A stretch of DNA of 64,000 bases, from NCBI RefSeq assembly GCF_002091675.1, contig NZ_BDAE01000003.1, positions 372,001 through 436,000 of the forward strand, written 5' to 3'. The stretch comes from Pseudomonas luteola NBRC 103146. Lineage in GTDB: Bacteria; Pseudomonadota; Gammaproteobacteria; Pseudomonadales; Pseudomonadaceae. The position numbers and the translations under genes are program-made. This document shows, in pieces, positions 9,492 to 18,787 of this stretch. Numbering within the stretch: the stretch's first letter is position 1; each line of letters starts with the position of its first letter. The notes beneath the pieces were generated by a model that did not search any database, had not been told where the DNA came from, and was given only the letters and a program-made list of their open reading frames with translations.

Positions 9492-9720
9492 TGCTCAGGC
9501 TTTTTTGTAAGTGATCTTGGCAGCAGAACCAGAGCTCCCCGTGGGGTAGGGCTTTATCGCGAGGAATGTGTACCCCGCAGTGACCGCAGCGAACCATTGG
9601 CTGTGGTTTGGCTAGGCGTGTTTTCTGTGACTTCTGTGGTTTCGCCTGTAGCAGGCGGCGGCACAGCCATACAGCAGCGATAATCAGAGCTAGCCAGAAA
9701 AGCAGGCGAAACAAACCCAT
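9481..9720 (-). CDS. Small membrane-anchored zinc-ribbon-like protein (PP0621 family)
   Basis: A 79-residue protein with one N-terminal transmembrane helix (FRLLFWLALIIAAVWLCRRLL), a basic linker and a C-terminal Cys/His cluster, RCGHCGVHIPRDKAL then FCCQDHLQ, that could bind zinc. Similar short proteins are encoded just before pilS in Pseudomonas genomes (known as the PP0621 family), but their function is unknown to me. The gene overlaps pilS by 11 bases, so it is the first gene of a likely pilS-pilR transcript. A role with the membrane sensor is possible but is only inference from position. Confidence 0.8.
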   Translation of the reverse strand: MGLFRLLFWLALIIAAVWLCRRLLQAKPQKSQKTRLAKPQPMVRCGHCGVHIPRDKALPHGELWFCCQDHLQKSLSSER

Positions 9721-9895
9721 AGTGTTCTCTAAATAGTAGTACGGCCGTTACAAAATTCGTTTCGGGTGTTACGGCACATTAGAAGACTGCAAAAGTAAAC
9801 TCCATCACAGCGTGTGATGGCCGTTGAAGCGTTATACCTCATCATGGTCTTCATATGAATGAGGTGTCTTATTTTGCGGACCTTCAGGAGTAAAT

Positions 9896-9923
9896 AAAAA
9901 GGAGGCTTAAAGCCTCCTTTTTT
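9896..9923. terminator. Bidirectional intrinsic terminator after bamD
   Basis: GGAGGCT at 9901-9907 pairs with AGCCTCC at 9911-9917 around a three-base loop. It is flanked by five A on the left and six T on the right, so it can act in both directions. It lies just downstream of bamD on the minus strand. Confidence 0.85.
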
Positions 9924-9936
9924 GTTCAGGTTCGCA

Positions 9937-10950
9937 TCAGTCGAAAAGACCAAACGTCAGACGGCTGAACCATGAGCGACGCGGAGCATCAGGATTTTCG
10001 GCCTCTCCAGCCGCAGGTTGATTCTCTGGAAGCAACTCCTGTGGAATTTCACGCTTCGCATCTTCGTATTGGCGCTGTACATCCTGAGCAGCTCGTGTCT
10101 CGCCTGGCGGGAGCGGCTCGCTGGGGCGATCAACCAGGCCGAGGGTTGCGCGTGCCAGCCACGAGCGATCATCCTCGCTACGCTGCTTGGGTTTGAACTC
10201 ACCGTTATCCAGGCTTGGGTTGTCCGGATAGTTCATTTTTAGCGTTTCCAGGCTGGTAGCTGCCAGGTCGTTGAGGCCCAGATGCTGATAGGCCTCAGTC
10301 ATGACTGCCAAGCCATCCCCTACCGATGGGGTGCCCTGAAAGTTTTCGACAACATAACGACCACGGTTGGCCGCAGCGACATAAGCCTTGCGGCGCAGGT
10401 AGTAATCGGCCACATGGACTTCATACGCTGCCAGCAGGTTGCGCAGATAGGTCATGCGCGCCTTGGCATCAGGTGCGTACCGGCTGTTTGGAAAACGGCT
10501 GGTGAACTGAGCAAAGTCATTGAATGAGTCACGGGCAGCACCCGGGTCACGCTTGGTCATATCCAATGGCAGGAAGCGCGCCAGAAGACTGCGGTCCTGT
10601 TCAAAGGATGCTACACCTTTCATGTAGTAGGCGTAGTCGACATTTGGATGCTGCGGGTGCAGACGAATGAAGCGGTCTGCCGATGTACGGGCAGCTTCAG
10701 GCTCTCCGTTCTTGTAGTTGGCATAGATAAGCTCAAGCTGAGACTGATCTGCATAACGGCCAAACGGATAGCGGGACTCAAGAGCCTTGAGTTTGCTGAC
10801 AGCCTGGTTGTAGTTGTTGTTGTTCAAATCTTCCTGAGCTTGCTTGTAGAGCTCGGTTTCGCTCAGGTTTTCTGCCACTTCAGGTGCTTTGGAGGAACAG
10901 GCAGCGGTGAGGGCGAGGCTGGCGATCAGCAGCAGGTGCTTCAATTGCAT
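9937..10950 (-). CDS. bamD: BamD, outer membrane protein assembly lipoprotein
   Basis: A 337-residue lipoprotein with signal peptide [18 protein letters not shown], where LTAAC is the lipobox and Cys18 the acylated residue. The mature part holds TPR-like repeats ([34 protein letters not shown] and following) typical of BamD/ComL. BamD is an essential part of the BAM complex that inserts beta-barrel proteins into the outer membrane. It has about 90 residues more than the E. coli protein; the extra is a polar, Pro/Glu-rich C-terminal tail. It is divergent from rluD across a 157-base gap, the usual arrangement in Pseudomonas. Confidence 0.95.
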   Translation of the reverse strand: MQLKHLLLIASLALTAACSSKAPEVAENLSETELYKQAQEDLNNNNYNQAVSKLKALESRYPFGRYADQSQLELIYANYKNGEPEAARTSADRFIRLHPQHPNVDYAYYMKGVASFEQDRSLLARFLPLDMTKRDPGAARDSFNDFAQFTSRFPNSRYAPDAKARMTYLRNLLAAYEVHVADYYLRRKAYVAAANRGRYVVENFQGTPSVGDGLAVMTEAYQHLGLNDLAATSLETLKMNYPDNPSLDNGEFKPKQRSEDDRSWLARATLGLVDRPSEPLPPGETRAAQDVQRQYEDAKREIPQELLPENQPAAGEAENPDAPRRSWFSRLTFGLFD

Positions 10951-10979
10951 GGCGGCTTTGCGTTCCCTGAAACGGTCGG

Positions 10980-11009
10980 CTGACGGAGCCGGAACCGTCC
11001 TGTTATGAT
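10980..11009 (+). promoter_or_regulatory. Candidate sigma70 promoter for rluD
   Basis: CTGACG at 10980-10985 and TATGAT at 11004-11009 are separated by 18 bases, and the -10 element is preceded by TGT, giving an extended -10. It lies about 100 bases before the rluD start in the bamD/rluD divergent gap. No other promoter is evident there. Confidence 0.45.
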
Positions 11010-11107
11010 GAACAACCCGGCATGAACATCATGCCAGGGCAAAAAGTTTTCGTATTTAACCACAGCGTGTGGCTGAAACCAAAAGCTACACGCCTTTGTT
11101 GGCTGCT

Positions 11108-12070
11108 ATGTCCGATATTATCCAACTCAACGCCGAAGTGCCTACAGAACTCGGCGGTCAGCGTCTCGACCAGGTAGCGGCTCAGCTGTTCTCTGAATAT
11201 TCCCGTTCTCGCCTGTCGTCCTGGATCAAGGAAGGCAGCCTAACTGTTGATGGCGCGATCCTGCGTCCACGTGATCTGGTGCATGGCGGCGCCGTACTGT
11301 CCTTGCGCGCGGAGCGAGAAGTGCAGGGCGATTGGGTGGCGCAGGATATCGAGCTCAATATCGTCTATGAGGACGACCATTTGCTCGTGCTGGATAAGCC
11401 TGCCGGGCTGGTCGTCCATCCTGCGGCAGGCCATGCGGACGGTACATTGCTCAACGCGTTACTTCACCACGTACCATCATTAGTAAATGTCCCTCGTGCC
11501 GGTATTGTCCATCGTCTGGACAAGGATACGACCGGCCTGATGGTTGTCGCCAAGACCCTGGAAGCACAAACCAATCTGGTGGCCCAGCTTCAGGCACGCT
11601 CCGTCAGTCGTGTTTATGAGGCGGTTGTAGCGGGCGTGGTGGTTTCCGGCGGTACGGTAGATGCGCCTATAGGCCGTCACTCCCAACGGCGCCAGCAAAT
11701 GGCTGTGGTTACCGGTGGAAAGCCGGCGGTCAGCCATTATCGTGTCCTGGATCGATTCCGGGCTTATACGCATGTGCGCGTCAAGCTGGAGACTGGCAGG
11801 ACTCACCAGATACGGGTCCATATGACCCACATCGGCTTTCCACTGGTAGGGGACCCGGTATACAGCGGGCGTTTCCGAATTCCGCCTGCTACCAACCCAA
11901 CACTGGTCAAGACGCTTCGAGAGTTTCCTCGACAGGCGCTGCACGCCCGCTTCCTGGAACTCGATCACCCGGTGACGGGGGAGCGTATGAGCTGGGAGTC
12001 TCCTCTGCCTGAGGATATCGTCTGGCTGCTTAGCCTTTTGCGTCAGGATCGTGAGGCGTTTACCGGATGA
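11108..12070 (+). CDS. rluD: RluD, 23S rRNA pseudouridine synthase
   Basis: An RluA-family synthase of 320 residues. An N-terminal S4 RNA-binding domain (GGQRLDQVAAQLFSEYSRSRLSSWIKEG) precedes the catalytic domain with HRLDKDTTGLMVVAKT; Asp138 is the catalytic nucleophile, matching E. coli Asp139. RluD forms pseudouridines at 1911, 1915 and 1917 in helix 69 of 23S rRNA. I placed the start at ATG 11108, where MSDIIQLNAEVP matches the known Pseudomonas N-terminus, although the frame is open to GTG 11069. Its stop overlaps the pgeF start by four bases. Confidence 0.94.
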   Translation: MSDIIQLNAEVPTELGGQRLDQVAAQLFSEYSRSRLSSWIKEGSLTVDGAILRPRDLVHGGAVLSLRAEREVQGDWVAQDIELNIVYEDDHLLVLDKPAGLVVHPAAGHADGTLLNALLHHVPSLVNVPRAGIVHRLDKDTTGLMVVAKTLEAQTNLVAQLQARSVSRVYEAVVAGVVVSGGTVDAPIGRHSQRRQQMAVVTGGKPAVSHYRVLDRFRAYTHVRVKLETGRTHQIRVHMTHIGFPLVGDPVYSGRFRIPPATNPTLVKTLREFPRQALHARFLELDHPVTGERMSWESPLPEDIVWLLSLLRQDREAFTG

Positions 12071-12810
12071 ATGACTGGCTGATTCCCGACTGGCCTGCGC
12101 CTGCCAATGTGAGAGGCTGCGTTACGACTCGGTCAGGGGGCGTCAGTCATGGGCCTTATCAGAGCCTTAATCTGGGCGATCATGTGCAGGATGATCCGGC
12201 CGCCGTGGCGGAAAACCGGCAACGGTTGGTCGACTCGCTAGGGTGTCGACCCGCCTGGCTAAAGCAGGTGCATGGGATTTCTGTCGTTGAGGCTGATCCG
12301 GCCCAAGTGCTTGAGGCTGATGCCTCCTGGACGTCGACGCCTGGCATTGCTGCAACGATCATGACGGCAGACTGCCTGCCTGTCTTTTTTTGTAATCGGC
12401 AAGGGACGCGTGTCGCGGCTGCTCATGCCGGATGGCGAGGGCTGGTAAGTGGTGTGCTCGAAGCAACGGCTGCGTCGCTTGAGTCGAGCCCTCGAGATAT
12501 CCTGGTGTGGTTTGGGCCTGCAATCGGCCCTGACGCCTTTGAAGTTGGGGCTGAAGTGCGCGAGGCGTTCGTATCAGAGCATTCCCAGGCAAAAACAGCC
12601 TTCAAACACAGCGTCAATGACGGACGCTTCATGGCGAATATCTACCAGCTGGCGCGGTTGCGGCTGGAATCCATCGGCATTGATGCCATCTACGGTGGCG
12701 GATGGTGCACGTATACCGACACTGCGCGATTTTATTCCTTTAGGCGCTCCCCGCAGACAGGACGCCTGGCCAGCCTGATCTGGCTGACCCAACCTCTGGA
12801 TGAGGCGTAA
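12067..12810 (+). CDS. pgeF: PgeF (YfiH), multicopper-like purine nucleoside enzyme
   Basis: A 247-residue member of the YfiH/LACC1 family (polyphenol oxidase family). The metal-site motifs are visible: His in KQVHG, Cys in MTADCLPV and His in AAAHAGWRGL, and the C-terminal GGGWCTYTD and FYSFRR segments are typical. The family has purine nucleoside phosphorylase and adenosine deaminase activity, and the bacterial protein also helps correct peptidoglycan precursor errors. Overlap with rluD by four bases (ATGA) indicates coupled translation. This rluD-yfiH-clpB order is common in Pseudomonas. Confidence 0.92.
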   Translation: MNDWLIPDWPAPANVRGCVTTRSGGVSHGPYQSLNLGDHVQDDPAAVAENRQRLVDSLGCRPAWLKQVHGISVVEADPAQVLEADASWTSTPGIAATIMTADCLPVFFCNRQGTRVAAAHAGWRGLVSGVLEATAASLESSPRDILVWFGPAIGPDAFEVGAEVREAFVSEHSQAKTAFKHSVNDGRFMANIYQLARLRLESIGIDAIYGGGWCTYTDTARFYSFRRSPQTGRLASLIWLTQPLDEA

Positions 12811-12839
12811 TCCGACTGATCCAGGTCAAATGGCCAGCG

Positions 12840-12866
12840 CTTGAATCGAGCAGAATTGTCCTTATG
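12840..12866 (+). promoter_or_regulatory. Candidate heat-shock (sigma32) promoter for clpB
   Basis: CTTGAA at 12840-12845 is an exact sigma32 -35 core. Thirteen bases later TCCTTATG at 12859-12866 partly matches CCCCATNT. It lies 80 bases before the clpB start, as expected for a chaperone gene. The -10 match is weak. Confidence 0.45.
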
Positions 12867-12946
12867 TAAGAGACATCTCGGCGGGTAATCGTTGTGACGC
12901 TTTTTATGGTGCGTCCCTGACCCGCGCTCATATAAAGGACATAGTC

Positions 12947-15511
12947 ATGCGAATTGACCGTTTAACCAGTAAATTGCAACTTGCGTTGGCCGACGCCCAA
13001 TCCCTCGCGGTAGGGCATGACCATCCGGCCATCGAACCCGTGCATCTTTTTTCTGCCTTGCTGGATCAGCAGGGCGGCTCGATTCTACCGCTGCTTCGTC
13101 AGGTCGGCTTTGATATTCAGATGCTCCGCCAGGTCCTGACCAAGGAGTTGGACAGTCTGCCGAAGATTCAGAACCCTACCGGGGATGTCAGCCTGTCTCA
13201 GGATCTGGCGCGTCTGTTGAATCAGGCCGATCGGCTGGCTCAGCAGAAGGGAGACCAATTCATTTCAAGCGAACTGGTGCTGCTGTCTGCTATGGACGAC
13301 AACACCAAGCTTGGCAAGATACTGCTGGCGCAGGGTGTTTCCCGCAAGGCTCTGGAAAATGCCGTCAACAACCTGCGCGGCGGTGACGCTGTCAACGATC
13401 CTAATGCTGAGGAGTCCCGTCAGGCGTTGGATAAGTTTACGGTTGACCTTACCAAGCGCGCGGAGGAGGGCAAGCTTGACCCTGTGATCGGTCGTGACGA
13501 CGAGATTCGCCGCACTATCCAGGTTCTGCAGCGCCGTACCAAGAATAACCCGGTGCTGATCGGTGAGCCGGGCGTTGGTAAAACAGCCATTGTTGAAGGG
13601 CTGGCTCAGCGGATCGTCAACGGTGAAGTGCCCGATGGCCTGAAGGATAAGCGTCTGTTAGCCCTGGACATGGGATCTCTGATTGCCGGTGCCAAATTCC
13701 GGGGAGAGTTCGAGGAGCGCCTCAAGGGGGTGTTGAATGAGCTTTCCAAGCAGGAAGGGCGTGTCATCCTCTTTATCGATGAGCTCCATACCATGGTGGG
13801 TGCCGGTAAGGCGGAAGGCGCCATGGACGCAGGTAACATGCTCAAGCCTGCATTGGCTCGTGGCGAGCTGCATTGTGTAGGCGCTACCACGCTTGACGAG
13901 TATCGCCAGTACATTGAAAAGGACGCCGCCTTGGAGCGTCGTTTCCAGAAAGTCCTGGTCGATGAGCCGAGCGAGGAGGATACCATTGCGATCCTGCGCG
14001 GCTTGAAAGAGCGGTATGAAGTGCATCACAAGGTCGCGATTACTGATGGGGCCATCATTGCGGCCGCCAAGCTGTCGCATCGCTACATTACGGATCGGCA
14101 ACTGCCCGACAAGGCAATTGACCTGATCGACGAGGCCGCAAGCCGTATTCGGATGGAAATCGACTCCAAGCCCGAAGCGCTTGACCGCCTGGAGCGTCGT
14201 TTGATCCAGCTGAAGGTTGAGCAGGAAGCGCTCAAGAAAGAAAGTGACGAAGGTGCCCTGAAGCGTCTTGGCAAGCTGCGTGAAGACATCGCCCGGCTTG
14301 AGCAGGAGTATGCCGATCTGGAAGAGGTCTGGAAGGCTGAGAAGGCGGAGGTTCAAGGCTCTGCGCAATTGCAGCAGAAGATTGAGCAAGCCAAGCAGGA
14401 GCTTGAGTTGGCGCGCCGTAAGGGTGATCTCAACCGTATGGCAGAATTGCAATACGGCGTCATTCCTGACCTTGAGCGTAGCCTGCAGATGGTGGACCAA
14501 CATGAAAAGCCGGCCAACCAGCTGCTGCGCAACAAGGTGACCGAGGACGAAATTGCTGAAGTGGTCTCCAAGTGGACGGGCATTCCGGTCAGCAAAATGC
14601 TCGAAGGCGAGCGTGACAAGCTGCTGCGCATGGAAGATGCGCTTCATCAGCGTGTCATTGGGCAGAATGAGGCGGTGACGGCGGTAGCGAACGCGGTCAG
14701 ACGCTCCCGTGCAGGATTGGCTGATCCGAACCGGCCGAGCGGGTCGTTCCTGTTCCTGGGCCCAACCGGGGTGGGTAAGACCGAGCTTTGCAAAGCGTTA
14801 GCTGAGTTCCTGTTCGATACAGAAGACGCCATGATTCGTATCGACATGTCTGAGTTCATGGAGAAGCATTCCGTTGCCCGTCTGATTGGTGCGCCTCCGG
14901 GATATGTAGGCTATGAGGAAGGTGGCTATCTCACCGAGGCGGTGCGGCGTAAGCCATACTCCGTGGTTCTGCTGGATGAAGTGGAAAAGGCGCATCCGGA
15001 TGTATTCAACATTCTGCTGCAAGTACTGGATGATGGCCGCCTGACCGATAGTCAAGGGCGTACTGTCGACTTCCGTAATGCGGTTATTGTCATGACTTCG
15101 AACCTGGGGTCAGCGCAAATACAGGAGTTGGTTGGCGACCCGGAAGCTCAGCGTGCTGCTGTCATGGATGCGGTCTCGGCCCACTTCCGGCCGGAGTTCA
15201 TCAACCGGATCGACGAGGTGGTTGTGTTCGAACCGCTCGGTCGTGATCAGATCGCCGGTATCGCTGATATTCAACTGAGCCGCCTGCGTCAGCGTCTGGC
15301 TGAGCGTGAGCTGGATCTGGCGCTTTCGGCAGAGGCAATGAACAAGCTGGTTGCAGTAGGTTACGACCCTGTCTATGGGGCGCGTCCGTTGAAGCGTGCC
15401 ATACAGCGCTGGATCGAGAACCCTCTTGCCCAACAGATTCTGTCTGGGCAGTTTGTCCCGGGCAGCAAGATAGAGGCGAGGGTAGAGGGCGAAGACATCG
15501 TATTTGCTTAG
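12947..15511 (+). CDS. clpB: ClpB, protein disaggregase chaperone
   Basis: An 854-residue Hsp100 AAA+ ATPase. The Clp N-domain spans residues 1-145, the first AAA+ module has Walker A GEPGVGKT (206-213), followed by the coiled-coil middle domain (about 400-530) that distinguishes ClpB from ClpA. The second module has Walker A GPTGVGKT (605-612). ClpB works with DnaK to rescue aggregated proteins after heat stress. AAGGA sits before the ATG, and a candidate sigma32 promoter lies upstream. An intrinsic terminator follows seven bases after the stop. Confidence 0.98.
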   Translation: MRIDRLTSKLQLALADAQSLAVGHDHPAIEPVHLFSALLDQQGGSILPLLRQVGFDIQMLRQVLTKELDSLPKIQNPTGDVSLSQDLARLLNQADRLAQQKGDQFISSELVLLSAMDDNTKLGKILLAQGVSRKALENAVNNLRGGDAVNDPNAEESRQALDKFTVDLTKRAEEGKLDPVIGRDDEIRRTIQVLQRRTKNNPVLIGEPGVGKTAIVEGLAQRIVNGEVPDGLKDKRLLALDMGSLIAGAKFRGEFEERLKGVLNELSKQEGRVILFIDELHTMVGAGKAEGAMDAGNMLKPALARGELHCVGATTLDEYRQYIEKDAALERRFQKVLVDEPSEEDTIAILRGLKERYEVHHKVAITDGAIIAAAKLSHRYITDRQLPDKAIDLIDEAASRIRMEIDSKPEALDRLERRLIQLKVEQEALKKESDEGALKRLGKLREDIARLEQEYADLEEVWKAEKAEVQGSAQLQQKIEQAKQELELARRKGDLNRMAELQYGVIPDLERSLQMVDQHEKPANQLLRNKVTEDEIAEVVSKWTGIPVSKMLEGERDKLLRMEDALHQRVIGQNEAVTAVANAVRRSRAGLADPNRPSGSFLFLGPTGVGKTELCKALAEFLFDTEDAMIRIDMSEFMEKHSVARLIGAPPGYVGYEEGGYLTEAVRRKPYSVVLLDEVEKAHPDVFNILLQVLDDGRLTDSQGRTVDFRNAVIVMTSNLGSAQIQELVGDPEAQRAAVMDAVSAHFRPEFINRIDEVVVFEPLGRDQIAGIADIQLSRLRQRLAERELDLALSAEAMNKLVAVGYDPVYGARPLKRAIQRWIENPLAQQILSGQFVPGSKIEARVEGEDIVFA

Positions 15512-15517
15512 TCTGCT

Positions 15518-15541
15518 AAAGGGCGCCTTAAGGCGCCCTTT
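15518..15541 (+). terminator. Intrinsic terminator after clpB
   Basis: A perfect 24-base palindrome directly after the clpB stop, with core GGGCGCC at 15521-15527 pairing with GGCGCCC at 15532-15538, AAA on the left and TTT on the right. The U-tract is short. Confidence 0.75.
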
Positions 15542-15605
15542 GCGTTTCCAGACGAGGTGTATCTTAAGTGCATGAATTTTTTGCAATAAAATTTGCTAAA
15601 GGGTG

Positions 15606-15633
15606 TTGACACAGGAATCAATACCCGTAAAAT
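15606..15633 (+). promoter_or_regulatory. Strong sigma70 promoter of the tRNA cluster
   Basis: TTGACA at 15606-15611 is a perfect -35, and TAAAAT at 15628-15633 matches five of six in the -10, with a 16-base spacer. The next bases, GGCGCACC, form a GC-rich discriminator as in stringently controlled stable RNA promoters. The tRNA-Asn gene begins about 65 bases later. Confidence 0.8.
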
Positions 15634-15702
15634 GGCGCACCTCAGCTGATGCAGCGCAGCTTAACGCTGAAGAGCAAAGGTTGAGATTGGAAGCTTAGAA
15701 GT

Positions 15703-15778
15703 TCCGCGATAGCTCAGTCGGTAGAGCAAATGACTGTTAATCATTGGGTCCCTGGTTCGAGTCCAGGTCGCGGAGCCA
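15703..15778 (+). tRNA. tRNA-Asn (anticodon GTT)
   Basis: A 76-base cloverleaf with acceptor TCCGCGA/TCGCGGA, D arm GCTC/GAGC, anticodon loop CTGTTAA (GTT), T loop TTCGAGT and encoded CCA. First gene of a three-tRNA cluster. Confidence 0.97.
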
Positions 15779-15788
15779 ACTTCCTTGT

Positions 15789-15865
15789 CGGGGTATAGCG
15801 CAGCCCGGTAGCGCGCCTGCTTTGGGAGCAGGATGTCGGGAGTTCGAATCCCCCTACCCCGACCA
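15789..15865 (+). tRNA. tRNA-Pro (anticodon TGG)
   Basis: A 77-base cloverleaf with acceptor CGGGGTA/TACCCCG, anticodon stem CCTGC/GCAGG and loop TTTGGGA (TGG), T loop TTCGAAT and encoded CCA. It lies 10 bases after tRNA-Asn, so the two are likely cotranscribed. Confidence 0.97.
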
Positions 15866-15871
15866 TTAAGT

Positions 15872-15947
15872 GGGTCGTTAGCTCAGTCGGTAGAGCAGTT
15901 GGCTTTTAACCAATTGGTCGTAGGTTCGAATCCTACACGACCCACCA
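15872..15947 (+). tRNA. tRNA-Lys (anticodon TTT)
   Basis: A 76-base cloverleaf with acceptor GGGTCGT/ACGACCC, anticodon loop CTTTTAA (TTT), T loop TTCGAAT and encoded CCA. It lies six bases after tRNA-Pro and is the last tRNA of the cluster. I see no clear intrinsic terminator in the 187 bases that follow. Confidence 0.97.
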
Positions 15948-16134
15948 CTTTCTTCTCCAAGCGTTAACCTCTTAAGCATTTCTGCTAAGCAGCGAGTTCT
16001 TCGCTGTGTCTCGTTTTAAAATCTTCTTCTTTTCAGCACACATTTGTTTGGCGCAGCGCTATTTGCTTTGTGCAAATTCGTCATATCCAGGGTTTTGTGC
16101 CCTGCCTGCACCTTGCAAACAGGGCATCTACCAT

Positions 16135-17433
16135 TTAATGCAGCTTTAGCCTTGGCTTGAGTGTATGGCCCAAGTGATCGCTAATGATCAGCAGCAAGGT
16201 TCTGAAGTTTCCATAGAGCGCCCGCTGGTGCAGCCGATAGAGTGACACGTAAAACATGCGCGCCAGCCAGCCTTCCAGCATGACGTTCCCGGTCAGATTG
16301 CCCATCAGGTTGCCCACGGCTGAATAACGCGAAAGCGAGATCAGAGAGCCGTAATCCTTATAGTGGTATTCAGGCAGCGCTTCGCCCTTCAGGCGGGCCG
16401 TTATGGATTTCACCAGCAGAGAGGCCTGTTGGTGGGCGGCCTGTGCCCGAGGCGGGACATTACGATTGTCCTCTCCAGACATGGGGCACGCCGCGCAATC
16501 ACCAAAGGCAAAGATGTCATCATCCTGCGTGGTTTGAAGCGTAGGACGTACCACCAATTGATTGATTCGATTGCTTTCCAGCCCGTCCATGTTAGCTAGA
16601 AACTCCGGTGCACGAATGCCAGCTGCCCATACCTTAAGCTTGGCGGGAATGAATTCGCCGCTCTTGGTGGTCAGGCCGTCTTCCGTAATAGAGCTTACGG
16701 CTGCGCCCGTCATGAGGCGGACGCCTAGTTTCTGCAGCTGTTGAGCGACCGGCTCTCCAATGCGTTCGGGTAATACCGGCAATACACGTGGGCCTGCTTC
16801 GATGATCGTGATGCGAAGGTCTTCCGGGCGAATACGATTCAAGCCGTAGGAGACCAACTGCTGAGCGGTATTGCGAAGTTCTGCTGCCAGCTCCACGCCA
16901 GTAGCGCCAGCGCCAACAATCGCGATATCAATGGGCGCTGCCGTTTCACTGCTTGCCTGAGCATGCAGATATTGATTGAGCAGCTGCTGATGAAAGCGCT
17001 CGGCCTGGGCGCGGGTATCCAGAAACAGGCAGTGCTCTGCAGCGCCAGGCGTGCCGAAGTCGTTTGTTTTACTGCCGATGGAAATAACGAGCGTGTCATA
17101 GGGCATGGTTCGCTCAGCAAGAACTTCCTTGCCTTGCTCGTCGGTGATAGGTGCAAGACGAATGCGCTTATTTGCTCTGTCCAGGCCAGTCAGGCGACCT
17201 AGCTGAAACTCAAAATGATTCCATTTGGCCTGGGCGACATAATTGAGTTCGTCGGCTGAGGAATTCAGGGAGCCTGCGGCGATTTCATGCATGAGCGGCT
17301 TCCAGATATGGGTCAGGTTGGCATCAACCAGCGTGACATGTGCCTGGTTGCGCTTACCGAACTTTCTGCCCAGGCGGGTAGCCAGCTCTAAGCCCCCAGC
17401 GCCGCCGCCGACGATTACGATTCGATGTGTCAT
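16135..17433 (-). CDS. ndh: Ndh, type II NADH dehydrogenase
   Basis: A 432-residue single-subunit NADH:quinone oxidoreductase. The N-terminal FAD motif is RIVIVGGGAGGLELATRLG, and the second dinucleotide fold is IAIVGAGATGVELAAELRN, followed by FAFGDCAACP typical of the FAD-binding C-terminal part. The enzyme transfers electrons from NADH to ubiquinone without pumping protons; the C-terminal region with LEGWLARMFYVSLYRLHQRALYG is the amphipathic membrane-binding part. It is transcribed towards the tRNA cluster, and its upstream gene on the same strand is a MOSC protein 105 bases away. Confidence 0.95.
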   Translation of the reverse strand: MTHRIVIVGGGAGGLELATRLGRKFGKRNQAHVTLVDANLTHIWKPLMHEIAAGSLNSSADELNYVAQAKWNHFEFQLGRLTGLDRANKRIRLAPITDEQGKEVLAERTMPYDTLVISIGSKTNDFGTPGAAEHCLFLDTRAQAERFHQQLLNQYLHAQASSETAAPIDIAIVGAGATGVELAAELRNTAQQLVSYGLNRIRPEDLRITIIEAGPRVLPVLPERIGEPVAQQLQKLGVRLMTGAAVSSITEDGLTTKSGEFIPAKLKVWAAGIRAPEFLANMDGLESNRINQLVVRPTLQTTQDDDIFAFGDCAACPMSGEDNRNVPPRAQAAHQQASLLVKSITARLKGEALPEYHYKDYGSLISLSRYSAVGNLMGNLTGNVMLEGWLARMFYVSLYRLHQRALYGNFRTLLLIISDHLGHTLKPRLKLH

Positions 17434-17538
17434 GGTGTTTCATACTCATAGTGTTGGAATTCTTTGGCGCGGGCAGCCAAGGCGCCTGCGGTGATACGAG
17501 CCGCTGATGAGTCGGCTCGTATGAAATAATTCGTTGGG

Positions 17539-18021
17539 TTAGTCGTCGATGACGCTTACGGTATCGCCGACTCTGATGATTCCGCCGCTCAAGATGCGGG
17601 CAGTAATTCCACCGTGGCCACGCATCGCTTGAAACGTGCCCAGCCCTAGGCGCTCCTCCAGGCGAGCGCATGGCTGACACCAGCCGGTTGTTTCGAAAAT
17701 GGCCTGACCGATCTGAAAGCGACGATTTTTAAGGCTGAAAAGATTAATACCTGTGACTGCTATATTGCGGCGCAGGTCCTGAGGTTCAAGCGATCGTCCG
17801 ATGAGCGCGCTGACGACCGCCAGGTGCTCCCACTGGATAAGCGTGACCTGACGAGCATTGCGCGGGCTAGGGCGGGTATGGTCGCCCGTCAAGCCAGCCT
17901 CGCGGCGAGCCTCAACAGCATCAACAATGATCATTTCTGCTCGAGCGGCGGGGCGGACACCCATCCACTGTACGGTTCCCGTTTGAGGCACAGCTGCCAA
18001 AAGCTCTTTTAGCGGTATCAT
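17539..18021 (-). CDS. MOSC domain protein
   Basis: A 160-residue protein that is essentially one MOSC domain: VQWMGVRPAARAEM at the N-terminus, GLTGDHTRP, LRRNIAVTGINLFSLKNRRFQIGQAIFETTGWCQPCARLEE with the conserved Cys, and RGHGGITARILSGGIIRVGD. MOSC domains, related to the C-terminus of molybdenum cofactor sulfurase, handle sulfur and pterin cofactors in enzymes such as YiiM; the substrate here is unknown. It is 105 bases upstream of ndh on the same strand and divergent from the small exported protein. Confidence 0.88.
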   Translation of the reverse strand: MIPLKELLAAVPQTGTVQWMGVRPAARAEMIIVDAVEARREAGLTGDHTRPSPRNARQVTLIQWEHLAVVSALIGRSLEPQDLRRNIAVTGINLFSLKNRRFQIGQAIFETTGWCQPCARLEERLGLGTFQAMRGHGGITARILSGGIIRVGDTVSVIDD

Positions 18022-18223
18022 CAGGTGGGCCTATTACGATAGTAGGGTGGCGGCGTACAACGCCCTTGCTTTAGAGGAGGCTTGCGGATCTGCGGTAGAT
18101 GTTCTGCTTACATTGAAAAATGACAGGCGTGAATATTTTTACAGCGATGACAGCGAAATGCCAGTTACCCTGGCGCTGCTCGCTGATACAGTTTCGCTCT
18201 TTGAACCAGTAACTGGAGGCTCC

Positions 18224-18697
18224 ATGCGCGTCTTGCGCTCTGTGCTATTGCTGATTGCTTTACTGCCCGGATTGACCTGGGCACTGGCGCCAGGAGAGCG
18301 CCTTGCACCCTGGACGTTGCTGGATCAGAACGACCAGCCTTATACGCTGGACGATGACCTGCAGGTTTTGCTGGTTGCTCGCAGCATGACTGGTGCAAAT
18401 CTCGTGAAGGCGGCTTTGAAGGATCAGCCCAAGGGCTATCTAGAGGCTAACAAGGTAGCCTTCCTGGCTGATATCAGTCAGATGCCCAAGGTAATATCGA
18501 CGTTGTTCGCCATTCCTGCCATGCGTGACTATAACTACCGCGTGCTATTGGATCATGAAGGGCGGGTGGCGCCCCGTTACCCTGGTGACAAGGAAAAGGT
18601 TCTTTGGCTCATGCTGGATCATGGCCGTTTCGTAGGGCAGCGAGAGTTCGACTCTGCCGAAGGGCTGAAAGATGCGTTAAAGGCAAAGGCCAAATAA
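18224..18697 (+). CDS. Small exported thioredoxin-fold-like protein
   Basis: A 157-residue protein starting at ATG 18224 with GGAGG upstream; the frame is open to 18047 but that extension has no signal. A signal peptide (MRVLRSVLLLIALLPGLTWA) precedes a mature region beginning LAPGERLAPWTLLDQNDQPYTL, which resembles the entry of thioredoxin-like or YtfJ-type folds; no CxxC is present. LDHEGRVAPRYPGDKEKVLWLMLDHGRFV follows. I do not know a function. Homologues are annotated in Pseudomonas as FAD/FMN-containing dehydrogenase, but I see no flavin motif that would support that. Confidence 0.75.
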   Translation: MRVLRSVLLLIALLPGLTWALAPGERLAPWTLLDQNDQPYTLDDDLQVLLVARSMTGANLVKAALKDQPKGYLEANKVAFLADISQMPKVISTLFAIPAMRDYNYRVLLDHEGRVAPRYPGDKEKVLWLMLDHGRFVGQREFDSAEGLKDALKAKAK

Positions 18698-18707
18698 GGG
18701 AGGCGCT

Positions 18708-18736
18708 AGCCGAAACGTTATTGAGCGCTTCGGCTT
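18708..18736. terminator. Possible terminator hairpin between the exported protein and yacG
   Basis: AGCCGAA at 18708-18714 can pair with TTCGGCT at 18729-18735 around a 14-base loop. There is no proper T-run, so this is weak. It lies between two convergent genes. Confidence 0.35.
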
Positions 18737-18787
18737 AAAGCCAAGTGTGGCGAAAATGGTCAGTATGGGACGCCATGGAGCAGTGGT

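Noticed and set aside
13658..14647. A 329-codon open frame on the minus strand inside clpB
   Set aside because: It lies fully antisense to the well-conserved clpB coding region and has no family features; long antisense frames are common in GC-biased genes.
15948..16134. Terminator after the tRNA cluster
   Set aside because: TGCCCTG near 16099 can pair with CAGGGCA near 16121 around a loop of about 15 bases, but there is no T-run; no confident call.
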